From: Berberis thunbergii | Lineage: Eukaryota > Streptophyta > Magnoliopsida > Ranunculales > Berberidaceae | Reading direction: 5' to 3' | Assembly: GCA_003290165.1 (NCBI GenBank) | Contig: QNQO01000675.1 | Location: 310,001-374,000, forward strand | DNA: 64,000 bases | Part shown: positions 37,148 through 48,293 of the stretch, one piece after another | Layout of the letters: each line of letters begins with the position of its first letter | Position numbering within the stretch: the first letter of the stretch is position 1 | Notes under the pieces: generated by a model | The model's database searches: none | What the model saw: only the letters and a program-made list of their open reading frames with translations | Told to the model about the DNA's origin: nothing | Made by a program: the position numbers and the translations under genes

Positions 37148-37660
37148 ATGAGTAGTGTTTGTTTGGTAAAGGGCAGTTTGAGTTTGATTCCCTCTGATGG
37201 TTTGTTCCTTGATGGTGGCTACTTGCAAATGGAGGGCACAACTACAAAGACCAACCAAGAAAACCCATTCATACTGTTTGGTGGGAAGGTCTCTTCTGGT
37301 TTGGTTTACATGGTTGTTACTTGTGTGGGTGAACAGTCATCATGGGGCAAGACAATGAACTCTGTGACAAGTCTTGATCCAGGTACCCATAAGCCTCTCC
37401 AAATCCATTTCAAAAGGTTACTCTCACTTAAAGAAACAAGAAACACTTGGCCTGTTCTCTGTGCCTATAATTCCTTTAATATTGCTAGTGCGATGTTTAC
37501 TTGGAAGATCAAGCGACGACGATTCTCTGATTGATATAGTACTAGCGTTGTATGCAGTAGCAATCAAATATTTACTTCACATTCTCGTGGATCTCATCTG
37601 GTCCAGTCCTATATATAAATCCAGTCCTATATATAAATCCAAATTTGGGAGAGGAATTGA
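37148..37660 (+). pseudogene. P2B Ca2+-ATPase (ACA12/13-like) fragment
   Basis: The plus-strand frame reads IPSDGLFLDGGYLQMEG, then NPFILFGGKVSSGLVYMVVT and VGEQSSWGKTMNSVTSLDPG. This corresponds to the actuator domain and following helix of plant autoinhibited Ca2+ pumps (xPADGLFLDG...SLQ, NPFLFSGTKV, VTSVG). After about 37400 the similarity moves to another frame (LGLFSVPIIPLILLVRCLLG), so there is a frameshift. The conserved TGES-type loop is altered (EGTTTK). The phosphorylation site is not reached. Confidence 0.8.
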
Positions 37661-38009
37661 TCAAGTTTTGAAAAACAAGAGTTCAAACACGGTTGATTGG
37701 ATGATAGCGGGGAGGGTAACTACCATTGTCACGGATAATAACCCTTTTACTTGGTTGAGTTCCACAAAATCTAAACCTCAAGTGACCTTCCAAATACAAA
37801 ATATAACAAATTATAACAATAAATTAAAAAATTATAACAAAAAATTATCCGCCCCGCCCCGCCAATCCGCACAAATTATAACAAAAAATTAAAAAATTCT
37901 CTGAATTATTACAAAATATCTGGATTCGTACAAAAAAAAATACAAATAATTCTGAATTAAAATTTACAAATAATTCATACAAAAAAACTACAAAAACAAA
38001 ATAATCTCT

Positions 38010-38530
38010 ACCTCTGGATCTGATTTTAGATCTGATCTCAAAAAAAATAAAAAAACTACAAAAACAAAATAATCTACCTCTGGATCTGATCAGATCTGCA
38101 GATTTCTACATCAGATCAGTAGAGATCAGATCAGAGATCAGATCTGATGAGATCGATATCGAGATCCAGATCCAGATCAGATCGAGATCGACAGATCCCG
38201 ATCTTATCAAATATCAGATCGACAGATCGAGATCGAGATCAGATCGACACATCCTGATCGAGATCAGATCGACAAATCCTGATCGAGATCGACAGATCCT
38301 GATCTTATCAAATATCAGATCGAGATCGACAGATCCAGATCAAGATCTACAGATCCAGATCGAGATCTTATCAAATATCAGATCTGATCATATCAGATAT
38401 CAGATCTGATCTTATCTAAGATGGATCTAAGATCAGAGCAGGAGAAGGAAAAGGATCGAGATCGAGATCTGATCAGATATCAGATCAGATCTGACCTGAT
38501 CTAAGATGGATCTAAGATCAGAGCAGGAGA
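38010..38530. repeat. GATC-rich low-complexity block
   Basis: For about 500 bases the sequence is built from GATC-containing words (AGATCGAGATC, CAGATCAGATCTGATC, GACAGATCC), with repeats of CAGATCGAGATCGACAGATC and CTTATCAAATATCAG. It runs into a GA-rich stretch (38520-38555) and a TG run (38671-38690). It probably arose by local slippage or amplification. No coding role. Confidence 0.85.
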
Positions 38531-38859
38531 AGGAGGAGGAGAAGGAGAAAGAGAGGAGAAGTGGCGACGATGCCTTCCCTGTGATCCCGTTAGAGAGATC
38601 AGAAAAGAAGAGGCGGACGACCTCCGCCTTCACTGTGGTCCTCCGCCTTCACTGTGGTCCTCCGCCTTTGCTGTGTGTGTGTGTGTGTGTGAGAGGCAGA
38701 GAGGGAGAGACCTTCGGCGGCTTCGCAGAGTCGCTCGACCCCTGCTGTGTGTGAGTGTGAGAGGCAGAGAGATCTCAGAGAGAGGTGGGCGTGTGTGAGG
38801 GAGGGAATGAGGGAAAGGGTTAAGGGTTAAGGTTTAATCCCTTTATAAAGGGGAAGGGT

Positions 38860-39052
38860 ATTATTGTAATGTTATATAATAAACGGATATCCATGGGGCG
38901 GATACGGCCAAATCCGTATCCGCCCCGAATATTTAACGGATGTTTTTTGAATATCCGTATCCGCCCCAAAAATCGTTTAGGCATGTCCAAAACCGCCCCA
39001 AACGGATTGAGTGGGGCGGATATCCGTGAAAATCCGCCCCACTGCCATCCCT
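38860..39052. mobile_element. Right end of a hAT-like element (family of 5361-5945)
   Basis: It contains AAACGGATATCCATGGGGCG, GCCAAATCCGTATCCGCCCC and GGGGCGGATATCCGTGAAAA and ends ACTGCCATCCCTA. The same words occur in the same order at 5757-5935. The matching left end (TAGGGATGG) was not found, so the element's extent and any tie to the captured gene pieces at 36-38 kb remain open. Confidence 0.55.
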
Positions 39053-39925
39053 AACTATTCATGCTGAGATCAATTTTCTTAAGGAATAGTGTTGGGTCAG
39101 TCGAGTTCCAGCTCAATTGGATAGACTTAGGTATGGTAGTTCTGTTTAAGAGTGAAACTATGACCTCTCCCTCATAATTCAAACCAGAAACAATATGTAA
39201 GTACTAAAAAAAAACATGAATAGAGTTCCAATTCAAAATGCAGTCACAATGTAAGAAACTTTGAAGCAAAGAAATCTGACTAACCCTGTTCGATAAAACT
39301 TTTATGTTGTAGAGAAGGAAAATAATTCTTTGCATAAGAGAATGTCTAATTTTATGAATTTACAAAACATGTTACCTAGAATTTTCATCTTGTTTTTCTG
39401 AAAGCCCGTGCGTGTATCAGCTCAGCTCTCATGCATTAATCGGTGTCCATTGAAAAACTAATCAGTCAATACGCCCCTTCCAAAAATGGCGTGTGTAGAT
39501 ATTAATCATTTATAGCTTGTTGATAAAGTTATAAATCACCTAATATTCCCGGAATTGGTTGATTTATCCTAAAAACATTGATAACTTACACGTTGAGGTA
39601 AGTCGTCCCAAGTCTTATACAAAATCATAAACTTCTCAATGAGTTAAGAACTTAATCGTTGGTAAAGGTGTAGTGAAGATTAAGTTGAACGAGTCTGTTT
39701 GGGAGATGAAAAATTCGGCTTCTATTTCAACTGGGTATTCTAACTTGTGTGCAATGCAGCTGTATATGCTTGACATCTTGCTCTGAGCTCTTTGGCCATA
39801 TTCAGTCTGCTTTGCTAGCTCTTCTCGTTTTGGAATTAATTCTTTTGAGTGTTTGACTTCTTGTTTATTTATTTATTAACGAAGTGCAGAGTTCACATTC
39901 TTTAATTTTATGTTTTGTTTTGCAG

Positions 39926-40455
39926 GGCCATTAGCAGACTGCCACTCCCTGGATCCTTCATACAGGATACTGCTGCAGAAGTCACACTAGAGACAATGTG
40001 TGCTCGATTCAAGGTAAGTATTCACTCCATATCTTCTTATTTCAAATGACTTCTTATCTCATTATCTTTGTTTATTTAAAATGACATCTTCTTTTCTTTT
40101 GTTTATTTAAATCAATATGCAGGCGACATTCTTCAAATACATATTTTGGTTTAAATTCATTGTGAAGGCTATGGAAACTGCATTTCTCGTCCTTCTGCTC
40201 ACAAAGGACTTAATTCCCGTGCTAAAGAAAGTAGAAGTTGTGGCATTTGTGTTGATGGTATTTTGTGATTTGTGGAGGTGTTGGATTTCCTGGGCAAGGG
40301 TGACTAAAGATAGCCCAGGAAAATCAGACACTGAGGCGAAGATCCAGAGTTTCAGTTTTCTGTTCATGGTGGTGAAAATGCTGTTTACTTGCAAGTCCAC
40401 TCCGATAGACTCGCTATGGCCGGAGGAGATATGTGTGCGTGAATCTGGTAGGTGA
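39926..40455 (+). CDS. Unrecognised coding unit, two exons, left arm of a palindrome
   Basis: Exon 39926-40013 (acceptor TTTTGCAG, donor GTAAGT) encodes AISRLPLPGSFIQDTAAEVT then LETMCARFK. It splices in phase to 40123-40455 (acceptor ATATGCAG), which encodes a hydrophobic stretch (FFKYIFWFKFIVKAMETAFL, VVAFVLMVFCDLWRCWIS) and then TKDSPGKSDTEAKIQSF, ending ESGR and stop. Good splice sites, phase and length argue for a once-real gene. I do not recognise the family, and the first exon with a start codon is not identified. An inverted copy of the second exon follows at once. It may be a gene 3' end, a captured fragment, or part of a repeat family, since a degenerate copy lies at 23.1-24.1 kb. 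Confidence 0.45.
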
Positions 40456-41097
40456 TTTTCAAGATTGAATTGATTGTCAGTAATATAGTAGATATTGTAG
40501 ATAAGAAGAAATGATGAGGAACAACAATTCAATTCAATTGATTGTTAGGATTGAATTTATTTACACAACACACACCATCATCTCTTCTTATCTACAGTAT
40601 CTACTATACTACTGACAATCAATTCAATTCTGGAAACCACCTACCAGATTCACGCACGCATCACACTCTTTTTTTATCTCCTTCGGCCATATCGAGTCTA
40701 TCAGAGTGAACTTGCGAGTAAGCAGACTTTTCACCACCATGAACAGAAACCTAAAATTCTGGATCTTTGCCTCAGTGTCTGATTTTCCTGGGCTATCTTT
40801 AGTCACCCTTGTCCAGGAAATCCAACACCTTCACAAATCACAAAATACCATCAACACAAATGCCACAACTTCTACTTTCTTTAGCACGGGAATTAAGTCC
40901 TTTTAGAGCAGAAGGACGAGAAATGCAGTTTCCATAGCCTTCACAATGAATTTAAACCGGAATATGTATTTGGAGAATGTTGCCTGCATATTGATTGAAA
41001 TGCACAGAAGAAAAAAAATGTCATTTTAAATAAACAAAGATAAGGAGATAATAAACCATTTGAAATAAGAAGATATGGAGTGAATGCTTACCTTTTA
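40006..41097. repeat. Large imperfect palindrome (arms about 0.5 kb)
   Basis: The left arm (about 40006-40500) runs from GTAAGTATTCACTCCATATC through the second exon above to TATTGTAGATAAGAAGAAAT. The right arm (about 40585-41097) is its inverse, from CTTCTTATCTACAGTATCTA to ATATGGAGTGAATGCTTACC. The centre is a roughly 80-bp AT-rich spacer. Homology stops on both sides at the splice donor of the first exon. The right arm has diverged by substitutions and indels. Confidence 0.85.
40624..41097 (-). pseudogene. Inverted, nonsense-mutated copy of the unit at 40123-40455
   Basis: The minus-strand frame still reads TKDSPGKSDTEAKIQNFRFL and FMVVKSLLTRKFTLIDSIWP, but an in-frame TAA interrupts the segment equivalent to LVLLLTKDLIPVL, near 40905, and the C-terminus is altered. 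A splice-donor-like AAAAG/GTAAGC at 41093-41098 faces an unrelated upstream sequence, so this copy has a different 5' neighbour from the left arm. Confidence 0.6.
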
Positions 41098-41099
41098 AT

Positions 41100-43400
41100 T
41101 GAAGTGAATTGTTGTTCTGTCTGTGTCTGAATGTGGAGAAGAAGGGGCTGGGGAAGGGGAAAAGTTGAGAAAGAAGAGGGCCATAATAAACTAAACAAAA
41201 GGGGAGAGCACAAATAAAAGCCCAGAGAGAGAGGGAGTTTTGACTTTTATCTCTTTATTTAGTAAGCCCCTAACCACTTTCACATTCCTTTTCTTATTCT
41301 TCAACTCTTGTGGCTAGTGATGGATGGGGAACCTCCCTGTTGAGGGGTGGGTGTTGGTTCTTCTTCCATCCTTCCTTGGTTCCTTTATATGGTGTCCATC
41401 CATCTTCTTTAGGCAAAGCCAAGGGGCATTGTTGTTTTGTAGAACTCTGAACCGAAACTCACCTCTTTGACTCATACCCCACTTCTCGATTTATCATCTC
41501 ATCGATGGATCTGTGGATCTCATACCCGATGGGATGGCATGGGTTCTTGCTCGTCATACCAACAACCATCCAAGTCGTTCCATTACATTATGTAAGTCGA
41601 TTACTCCTCTTCCTCTTTCTAAAATTCGTTTTCAAGTATTCCACCACCACGCAACAACTCATCTCCACCCCTTTCGTTTGTCGACTCCACTTTTGCTTGC
41701 CTTTCCAACCCACCCCCGCTGTTTTCATCATAAATTAAGAGATAAATTTACTTAATTGATGATTGATAGTTATCAATCAAACCAAAGCAAAGAGAGGCGG
41801 CCAGCCGGAAGCTTATTATTATCGTTAGAAAAGGAAATTCAACTCTCCTCAACCTTCATCATCATCTTTCTGCTTCACTCACTCATATGATGATAAAAGC
41901 TAGCTAACTAGTTCAAAGAAAGCATACTCAAAGTGTCCAACTGTTCAATCGCTTTAGAAAACCAAAATAAATCTCCCTACCAGATTGTTGTGGTCTGGCT
42001 ATAGGAAGTTTTTCCTCCAAACAGATAGACATAGAACCAATAATTTAACTTGTCTATTCTAAATAATGGCACAACCCCTAAATAATATTTTGAAAAAGAA
42101 AAAAACCCAAACCTAACTGCACACATGCTCATTGGTCTTTGGTATTTCTTGATTGCAACGTCCAGGCAAGCTTCTGTTTCATTATCCATTCTACAGAAAT
42201 GTTTAATTGAATGATGCAACTTTTGAACATTCGAAGGTATTAGCTTCTCTACACACATCTTCCCCAATTTCAGAGTGCAATTTTCTCTGCTTCGTATTGT
42301 TATCTGATATTAAGATGTTTGAGTTTTCCTCATTAATGACATTATACTAGACTACTGTTACTTAATAGAAAACCAATATGATTCCATTGTTTAACTACTC
42401 ACCATTATATTATTCTTACCCACTGCCTACGCCTGTTTTAATGTGTCAACAAGTTAACTTTTGTGCTTCTGTGGAATTTCAATGCAATTAAATCTTTAAC
42501 ATGTATAATTGGAACACACTGAAAAAATTCTTCCATATTCCTTGAGTTGTCATGGTTGGGAAAATGCAACATGGAATAGCTGTTTTGTTTAAGCTACGTA
42601 TATCGTAATGAATGGTGTACATAGGTTTGGTGTAAATCATGTCTATTTGCACACTTATTTGGAAAACCTTTCTTATCTATTTTAAATACTACATTTCATA
42701 TCTTTTAGTAAGCTTTGGATAAAAATAAAAATACTAAGGGCCTTTATTGGTCACGAGTGCTTCATAGTGTCCTAGATTAGGCAATCCAGCGCAACCCAAG
42801 GCATTTTCAGGCGCTCCAAGGCAGAAACAATCACTTTTTTAGTTGAACTGCTGCTGAGACGGAGCTTCACATGATAAAGCCCACTACATGTACATGAGGA
42901 GATAAGCAATTGTTAAGCAAACTCTAGGTAGTAGAGATAAATTTGCTGCACCCCTAGTATCTAGTATTGGCCATAAACAATGTAGTGTACAAGATGAAAT
43001 TGTAAACAACAAGATTAAGTTACAAACAACAAACTGTAAACAGCAAGATTAAGTTACAAACAATCAAACACGTAACCTTTAAATTGGATATTCTTAGTAT
43101 TTTTTTCCATTGAAGGTAAGTTTTTTTCAATGCCACATTAGTATAGTTTCTCATGTTGAACTGATATTTAACTAAAACATTCAGCAAACTGATTACAATA
43201 ATACCCTACTCATCCAAGTCTTTGCACCAAAGAAAAGATAAAACTTTTGATATCAACAAATTTCCAGACATTCACATCATTTCAAGTTTTATTAAAATTT
43301 TCTATTCCACTAACATTCCTTGATTGGTTATCAGGTATTTTTCTTGTTGGATTGATGTTGAACATAGTGAGCGCCTCCCATGCGGAACAAGAGCACTGCT
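41100..43400. other. No supported gene
   Basis: Contains a plus-strand ORF at 41513-41755 and a minus-strand ORF at 41977-42267 (KLHHSIKHFCRMDNETEACL). Neither matches a family I know, and no splice partners were found. The remainder is AT-rich. Confidence 0.4.
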
Positions 43401-44147
43401 AGTACTGAATCTGATGAAAGAGGTTGCATAAAAAGGGCAACTAGATTGAATTATAAAGGTACTACTATAATTTGAGGAACTTAAATTGACTGTACCATAT
43501 GTTAGTTTTGGTAAAATTGCAAAGACATACTCACCATTCAGTGTTAACTCTACTTTGCTCATGCATCTCTAAAGTGAAAGCCATCAGAACTAGCACACAT
43601 TACAATGACCTTATCATTATCTATGGAAAAATGTTGGGTTGGGACAATCGTGTATCAGGATAAACAAATGGACAGTGCAAGAACTCCTAAAAAAAATAAG
43701 AAGCTGCTCCTTCGTATCACATCCTGTTAGGAATACCATGGATCCACCGGTATAGTAGGCAGGCTCTAGTTGACCACCTGTGTTGTGTTATAAATACCAA
43801 ATGAACGGTCTAGAGTACAATATCGACGGGCTGAGGGCTCCCTTTAGTACTGAATCTGATGAAAGAGGTTGCATAACAAGGGCAACTAGATTGAATTATA
43901 AAGGTACAACTATAATTTGAACTTAAATTGACTGTACCATATGTTAGTCTTGGTAAAATTGCAAAGACATACTCACCATTCAGTGTTATCTCTATACTTT
44001 GCTCTTGCATCTCTAGAGTGACAGCCATCAGAACTAGCACACATTACAATAACCTTATCATCATCTGTGGAAAAATGTTGGAGTGGGACAATCGTGTTAT
44101 CAGGATAAACAAATGGACAGTGCAAGAACTCCTAAAAAAAATAAGAA
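43401..44147. repeat. 302-bp direct duplication, copies 445 bp apart
   Basis: Copies 43401-43702 and 43846-44147 both start AGTACTGAATCTGATGAAAG and end CCTAAAAAAAATAAGAA. They differ by scattered substitutions and small indels. The spacer (43703-43845) is unique. Confidence 0.9.
43975..44131 (-). pseudogene. Exon-like segment in the second duplicate, family not recognised
   Basis: On the minus strand, after a T-rich tract and AG near 44131, an open frame reads EFLHCPFVYPDNTIVPLQHF, then DDDKVIVMCASSDGCHSRDA and KYRDNTEW, followed by GTGAG, a plausible donor. The first duplicate (43530-43690) carries the same segment with a one-base deletion and in-frame stops, so it is dead. The composition looks like a true protein exon, but I cannot name the family. 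Confidence 0.4.
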
Positions 44148-44184
44148 CTCAACACGACAATATGTGATAGCTGCAAATTAATTA

Positions 44185-44517
44185 AGAGCATCTTCAATGG
44201 AGACCCATTTGAGGTTCGGGTGGGTGCCCTCCATCGGGCAATTAACAAAATCCTACGTTTGTCTTGTGCACTTATGACTGAGTTGAGCATGTGCTTCCAA
44301 TATTTCAAATGACATAAAACCCTTCCATTGGAGACGCTCAAGACTTTTTGAAACACTCGAGACTATTTGGAGTGTCTAGCTCTGCCGAAACAAACAAAAA
44401 TCCATACCCTTTGGCAATTAGTTAGGTTGGAATTTGAAACCCATTCAGCTTTGGGTCTTCCATTGGAGATGAAAATTTCAAAACTTGGCTTTTGAGCTTG
44501 CCCATTGGATATGCTCT
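44185..44517. mobile_element. MITE with AGAGCATCTTCAATGG ends
   Basis: The left end AGAGCATCTTCAATGGAGAC is matched by an inverse right end TTGCCCATTGGATATGCTCT. Internal TTCCATTGGAGA and its complement recur. Similar single ends occur at about 44803 (AGAGCATCTCCACTCATGGG). No clear target duplication. Confidence 0.55.
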
Positions 44518-45154
44518 AGGAAGGCCAAATGTTTTTAAAGAATACTTTTAACGATGATACCAACATGGTTGTCAATATTGTGTGTATCGTAGTACGATAC
44601 CTATCAGGGAAATATCATCGAGGTTTATCGTTATGCATCATAAACCATATCGCATAGATTGTCCAGTACATACCGTAAATATCATATATATTGAATGGAA
44701 CATGCGATATATTGTACTATCGGGAATGAGATTTTTTTATTTTAAAAACCATTTTATTTTAATTTCAACTTTTAGCCCTTTTAAGTATGTCTTATCTACC
44801 CATTAGAGCATCTCCACTCATGGGGTAGAAAGCAATAAATTATCGGTTTCCACCCCAGAGTACATCTCCACCCATGCAGTGGAAACATAAAATTTTCTTC
44901 TACACGTTCACATAGGGTGTATATGTCCATGTGCTTGACATGATTCCCACTCGTGTCTCTGAGTACCAACCCCTTTGAGAGGGGAGGGAGATAAGGAAGA
45001 CCCCCTTTCAACAACACAATTCCAACGGTTACCCTGCCGCCCCCCACTTTGAATAGCACCACAGAGTTGTACCCCCTCAACCACAGTGAGGGGTGGGTGG
45101 AAAAGAAAAATTGGGGATGAAAAAAACCCAGTTCACTCTTTCTATTGGCCATTG

Positions 45155-45186
45155 AAGAAATTTTTTTTTTTTTTTTTTTTTTTTTG
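45155..45186. repeat. Poly-T tract
   Basis: A run of more than 25 T residues, beside sequence with an AGAGCATCTCCAC-type end. It could be the tail of an inserted element on the minus strand, but no element body is recognised. Confidence 0.6.
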
Positions 45187-45454
45187 CTTTTTGGGTGTGT
45201 AAGGTCATACTTGAATATGCTTACTTTTGTTGATACAAAGTCAAATTGGGTTTCTATTGATGATACAAAGTGTCATGATTAATGATGGATGATAGTTGAT
45301 TGTATTTGCACTACTAAATGAATGAAAGTGCATTTGGATTTTTTGTGCTACTTGCTAAATGAGTCTTATTTATGTCTTTTATATGCTTATGTACATAATA
45401 CAAATACAATACGTGTATATCTATGATAAATGTTTTGATAACTATACATACAAT

Positions 45455-45770
45455 GTGGAGCAGGTGCGCCTCGTAGGCACAATTTCCACTAATGTGAATT
45501 TGAATCTGCCATCTCACTGAAATGAGGAGGGAAGTTATACCGACTCTTGATTTATTGTTAGTCAGATACCCTTGTGTCATTTTCTCTTTTTGTCATCGTG
45601 CTGTATAAAAGGTTTCATCATGGACGCATCTTAGGATCAACTGCCACCAATGTGAATATGAATCAGCAACCTCACCCAAATGAGGAGGGAAGTTGATAAC
45701 TCTGCTGATTAATTGTTTGGTTATGATTTTGTATTTCATTATGCAGTATAAAAGCTTTCACCACGCTTTG
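45455..45770. repeat. Diverged tandem duplication of about 145 bp
   Basis: Two adjacent copies share AATGTGAATWTGAATC, AAATGAGGAGGGAAGTT and a GTATAAAAGSTTTCA block, at about 45460-45605 and 45620-45765. Confidence 0.6.
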
Positions 45771-46159
45771 ATGCCATTTGACACTAATAATACCACTGAA
45801 ATATATAACACTGATTCAAATGATGCATATGATTTTTGTGAGCATCCAGATTAGACCCTGACTTTGTCATTCAATGACTAAAAGTTGCATTTGACCCAAC
45901 AATTAGTAAACAAAACTAACATGTCTTTCCCAACGTGGAAGAACTTTATTTGAGAAACCTTCCACATGCTACCCAGTCTCAAAAGTTGAGTAAGATTAAG
46001 GGTGTCCAGCCATCTGGAACCTAGGCCGTTGTGGCAGACCATTATAGTTTAGGACTCTGATGGCGTTTTTATTTGTTTATTTGTAATTTTGGCGTTGCTA
46101 TACTAGTTGGGTGGATTGTAGATGCTCACATCATGTAGGACTGATCATGCTTTTGTTTG

Positions 46160-46350
46160 TGAAAGGAGAATACAGGAACTAAGGGACAAGGAGAGAGCAG
46201 ATCAGGTGTACTTACATGTCAATATGAAGTTGAGAGATTGATTGCTTACTTGAAGGAGAACCGGGAAGAGGATCCATATGGTACTACTATCTTTTCAAGG
46301 ACACAGTACCAAGCCAGCCATCTTTTGACATCTGAACTTCCCACATTAAA
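46160..46350 (+). other. Open reading stretch without start codon, unrecognised
   Basis: One frame stays open and reads QYEVERLIAYLKENREEDPY then SRTQYQASHLL. It has protein-like composition but no recognised family and no clear splice partners. It could be another scattered gene fragment. Confidence 0.25.
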
Positions 46351-48290
46351 TATTTTGATGATGAATCACCTATGCAAGGCGAATTTGTCTACAACAAAAA
46401 GAGAATAAAGGATCAAAATAGAGGGCTAATAGTAGTAGGAATTTGCCCAAATACATTTGCTGGCCAGATACTTTGTCATGCATAGAATTGATAATGTAAT
46501 AACGTTGAAACTTCTGGAGTTGCCAGGTGTGAATGAATGTACTTTCCTTTTCTTAGTTTTGCAATCGAATAATAAATTTGGTTCAATAGATATTGTTTGA
46601 TACTAATATTATCTTGTGAATGCACAAGCATGTGTAAGCAGAGGTTTAAGCAATAAAAAATACTTGGGAATTGGGTTTTTGCAGTTAGGTTTTGCTATCA
46701 GGGGTGATGTGGCATGATATGGGAGATGGTGAAATTCTTGAGATATTTATAAATATCCTCATGTAATGGAAAAAACCATTTACTTATCCAAAAAAAAAAA
46801 AGTGCAAAATAAAATAATTTTCGTACCAAAAGAAAAGTACATGAGCTTCGGCATTGGTTAGAGTGTGTTACTCGATCAAGTTTCATCCCTATATGGATTA
46901 AGGGGGTGTTTGTATGTACTACTTATAAGTTATGACTACTCACATGCACGGTTCTACGTGAGGCACTCACTCCTATTGACTTTTTGAATTTTTTTTGGAT
47001 TATTTGAGGTTTGCCCATTTGGTTGCTGATAACCCTGCCCTCGCCTCTTTCCTCTTTTCTGTTTCCTCTTTATGTTTACCGCGAGATCGACAATAGCCGC
47101 GCGTCTTCTCTTATTCTCCCTCCCTCTCTGCTTAATTTATTTCCCTTTCTCACCATCGTCACCAGCAACTCCAACCTCTATTATTTGCTTTGAGTAAGAA
47201 GGAATATTTTATAAGTATTTTCTTGATATGAATTCGTATCTTGAGGTCTAGTTTTATTTTATTCGTAGGATTTTTCTGGAGATACATGATAATTTCGATC
47301 CATTAATTTTTCCTCAAGATACACGTTTGTGTTTCGAGGTTCATTTGTGTGTTATTGTTTGAATGACATTTTCGTAATCAATATCAGCCTTTTGATAGTC
47401 AACACATGTTGACTGTTAGTCCTGAGGAAGACTGCAATAGTGAATAATGATGAGCATAACCTTTAATTAACTATTTTTTTAAGGGGGCAAATCGCAAATC
47501 TTCCAATTTTTAGCTTGTTGGATCCATTGTCTCCTCTCCATAGATTAGATGGAGTTTTGTTTAATAATTGGTGTTTTGAATATTTATTTATACATTGTTA
47601 AAATTTTAAAAAATTATATTAATGTAAATAATTATTATATTATCATTAATTAATTATAATTCATCACTCTGCCCCCTTTAATAAAATCATGGCTCTGTTA
47701 CTAAACACTTGTAAGTGGTGGACCACAATGTTAACATGTTTGATTACACTCACTTATAAGTAGTTAACGGTCAAATAACACTTATAAATGACACAACCTT
47801 ACATTCGACTAGAAGGATCAAAAAAATCGAGGGGCAACTTAACAAGTTGTTGTTGGGGCACAATTGCTACGTAACATATTGACAATATGTTTTCTTTTTC
47901 ATTTGCTGCAACAGGGTACAATTGTAAACTACCCTCGTACAAAACTGCTCATAGCAAATGCATATGTTGTCCACACATTCCTGTAAATAACCCTTCCTGA
48001 AAGGCATCTCTTAATTTTCCAAAATCCAAAATTTAAAACTACTCAACTCGAAAAAATTCCTATAAACCCGATTATTTTTATCTACTGACTCACTTTATTT
48101 CCAGCACAATAATAAATAAATGCAACTTCTCTCCCAGAGATCCCAGGTCTCTATTCATTTGGTTTTCTTGGTATAAGGCACGAGAAGGGAGTGTCATTTC
48201 TCGTCTAAACAAAGACATCACCAACTCCTACTGACAACCAAATGGTTTTAGATGATGACAAACATCAAATACTGAACTTGATGAACAACA
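46350..48290. other. Gene-free stretch
   Basis: AT-rich sequence with a (A)11 run at 46790 and a TTATAAGT word repeated around 46920 and 47750. No supported gene or RNA. Confidence 0.45.
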
Positions 48291-48293
48291 TAC

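Noticed and set aside
37661..37892. Tail of the second-frame ORF after the Ca2+-ATPase piece
   Set aside because: The translation becomes Asn/Lys-rich repeat sequence; similarity to the pump ends earlier.
39105..39210. Another SINE with CAGCTCAATTGGATAGACTT
   Set aside because: A weak A-box and short A run are present, but no convincing B-box or shared family body.
41977..42267. 96-codon minus-strand ORF
   Set aside because: No known motif, no splice partners; only chance-level support.
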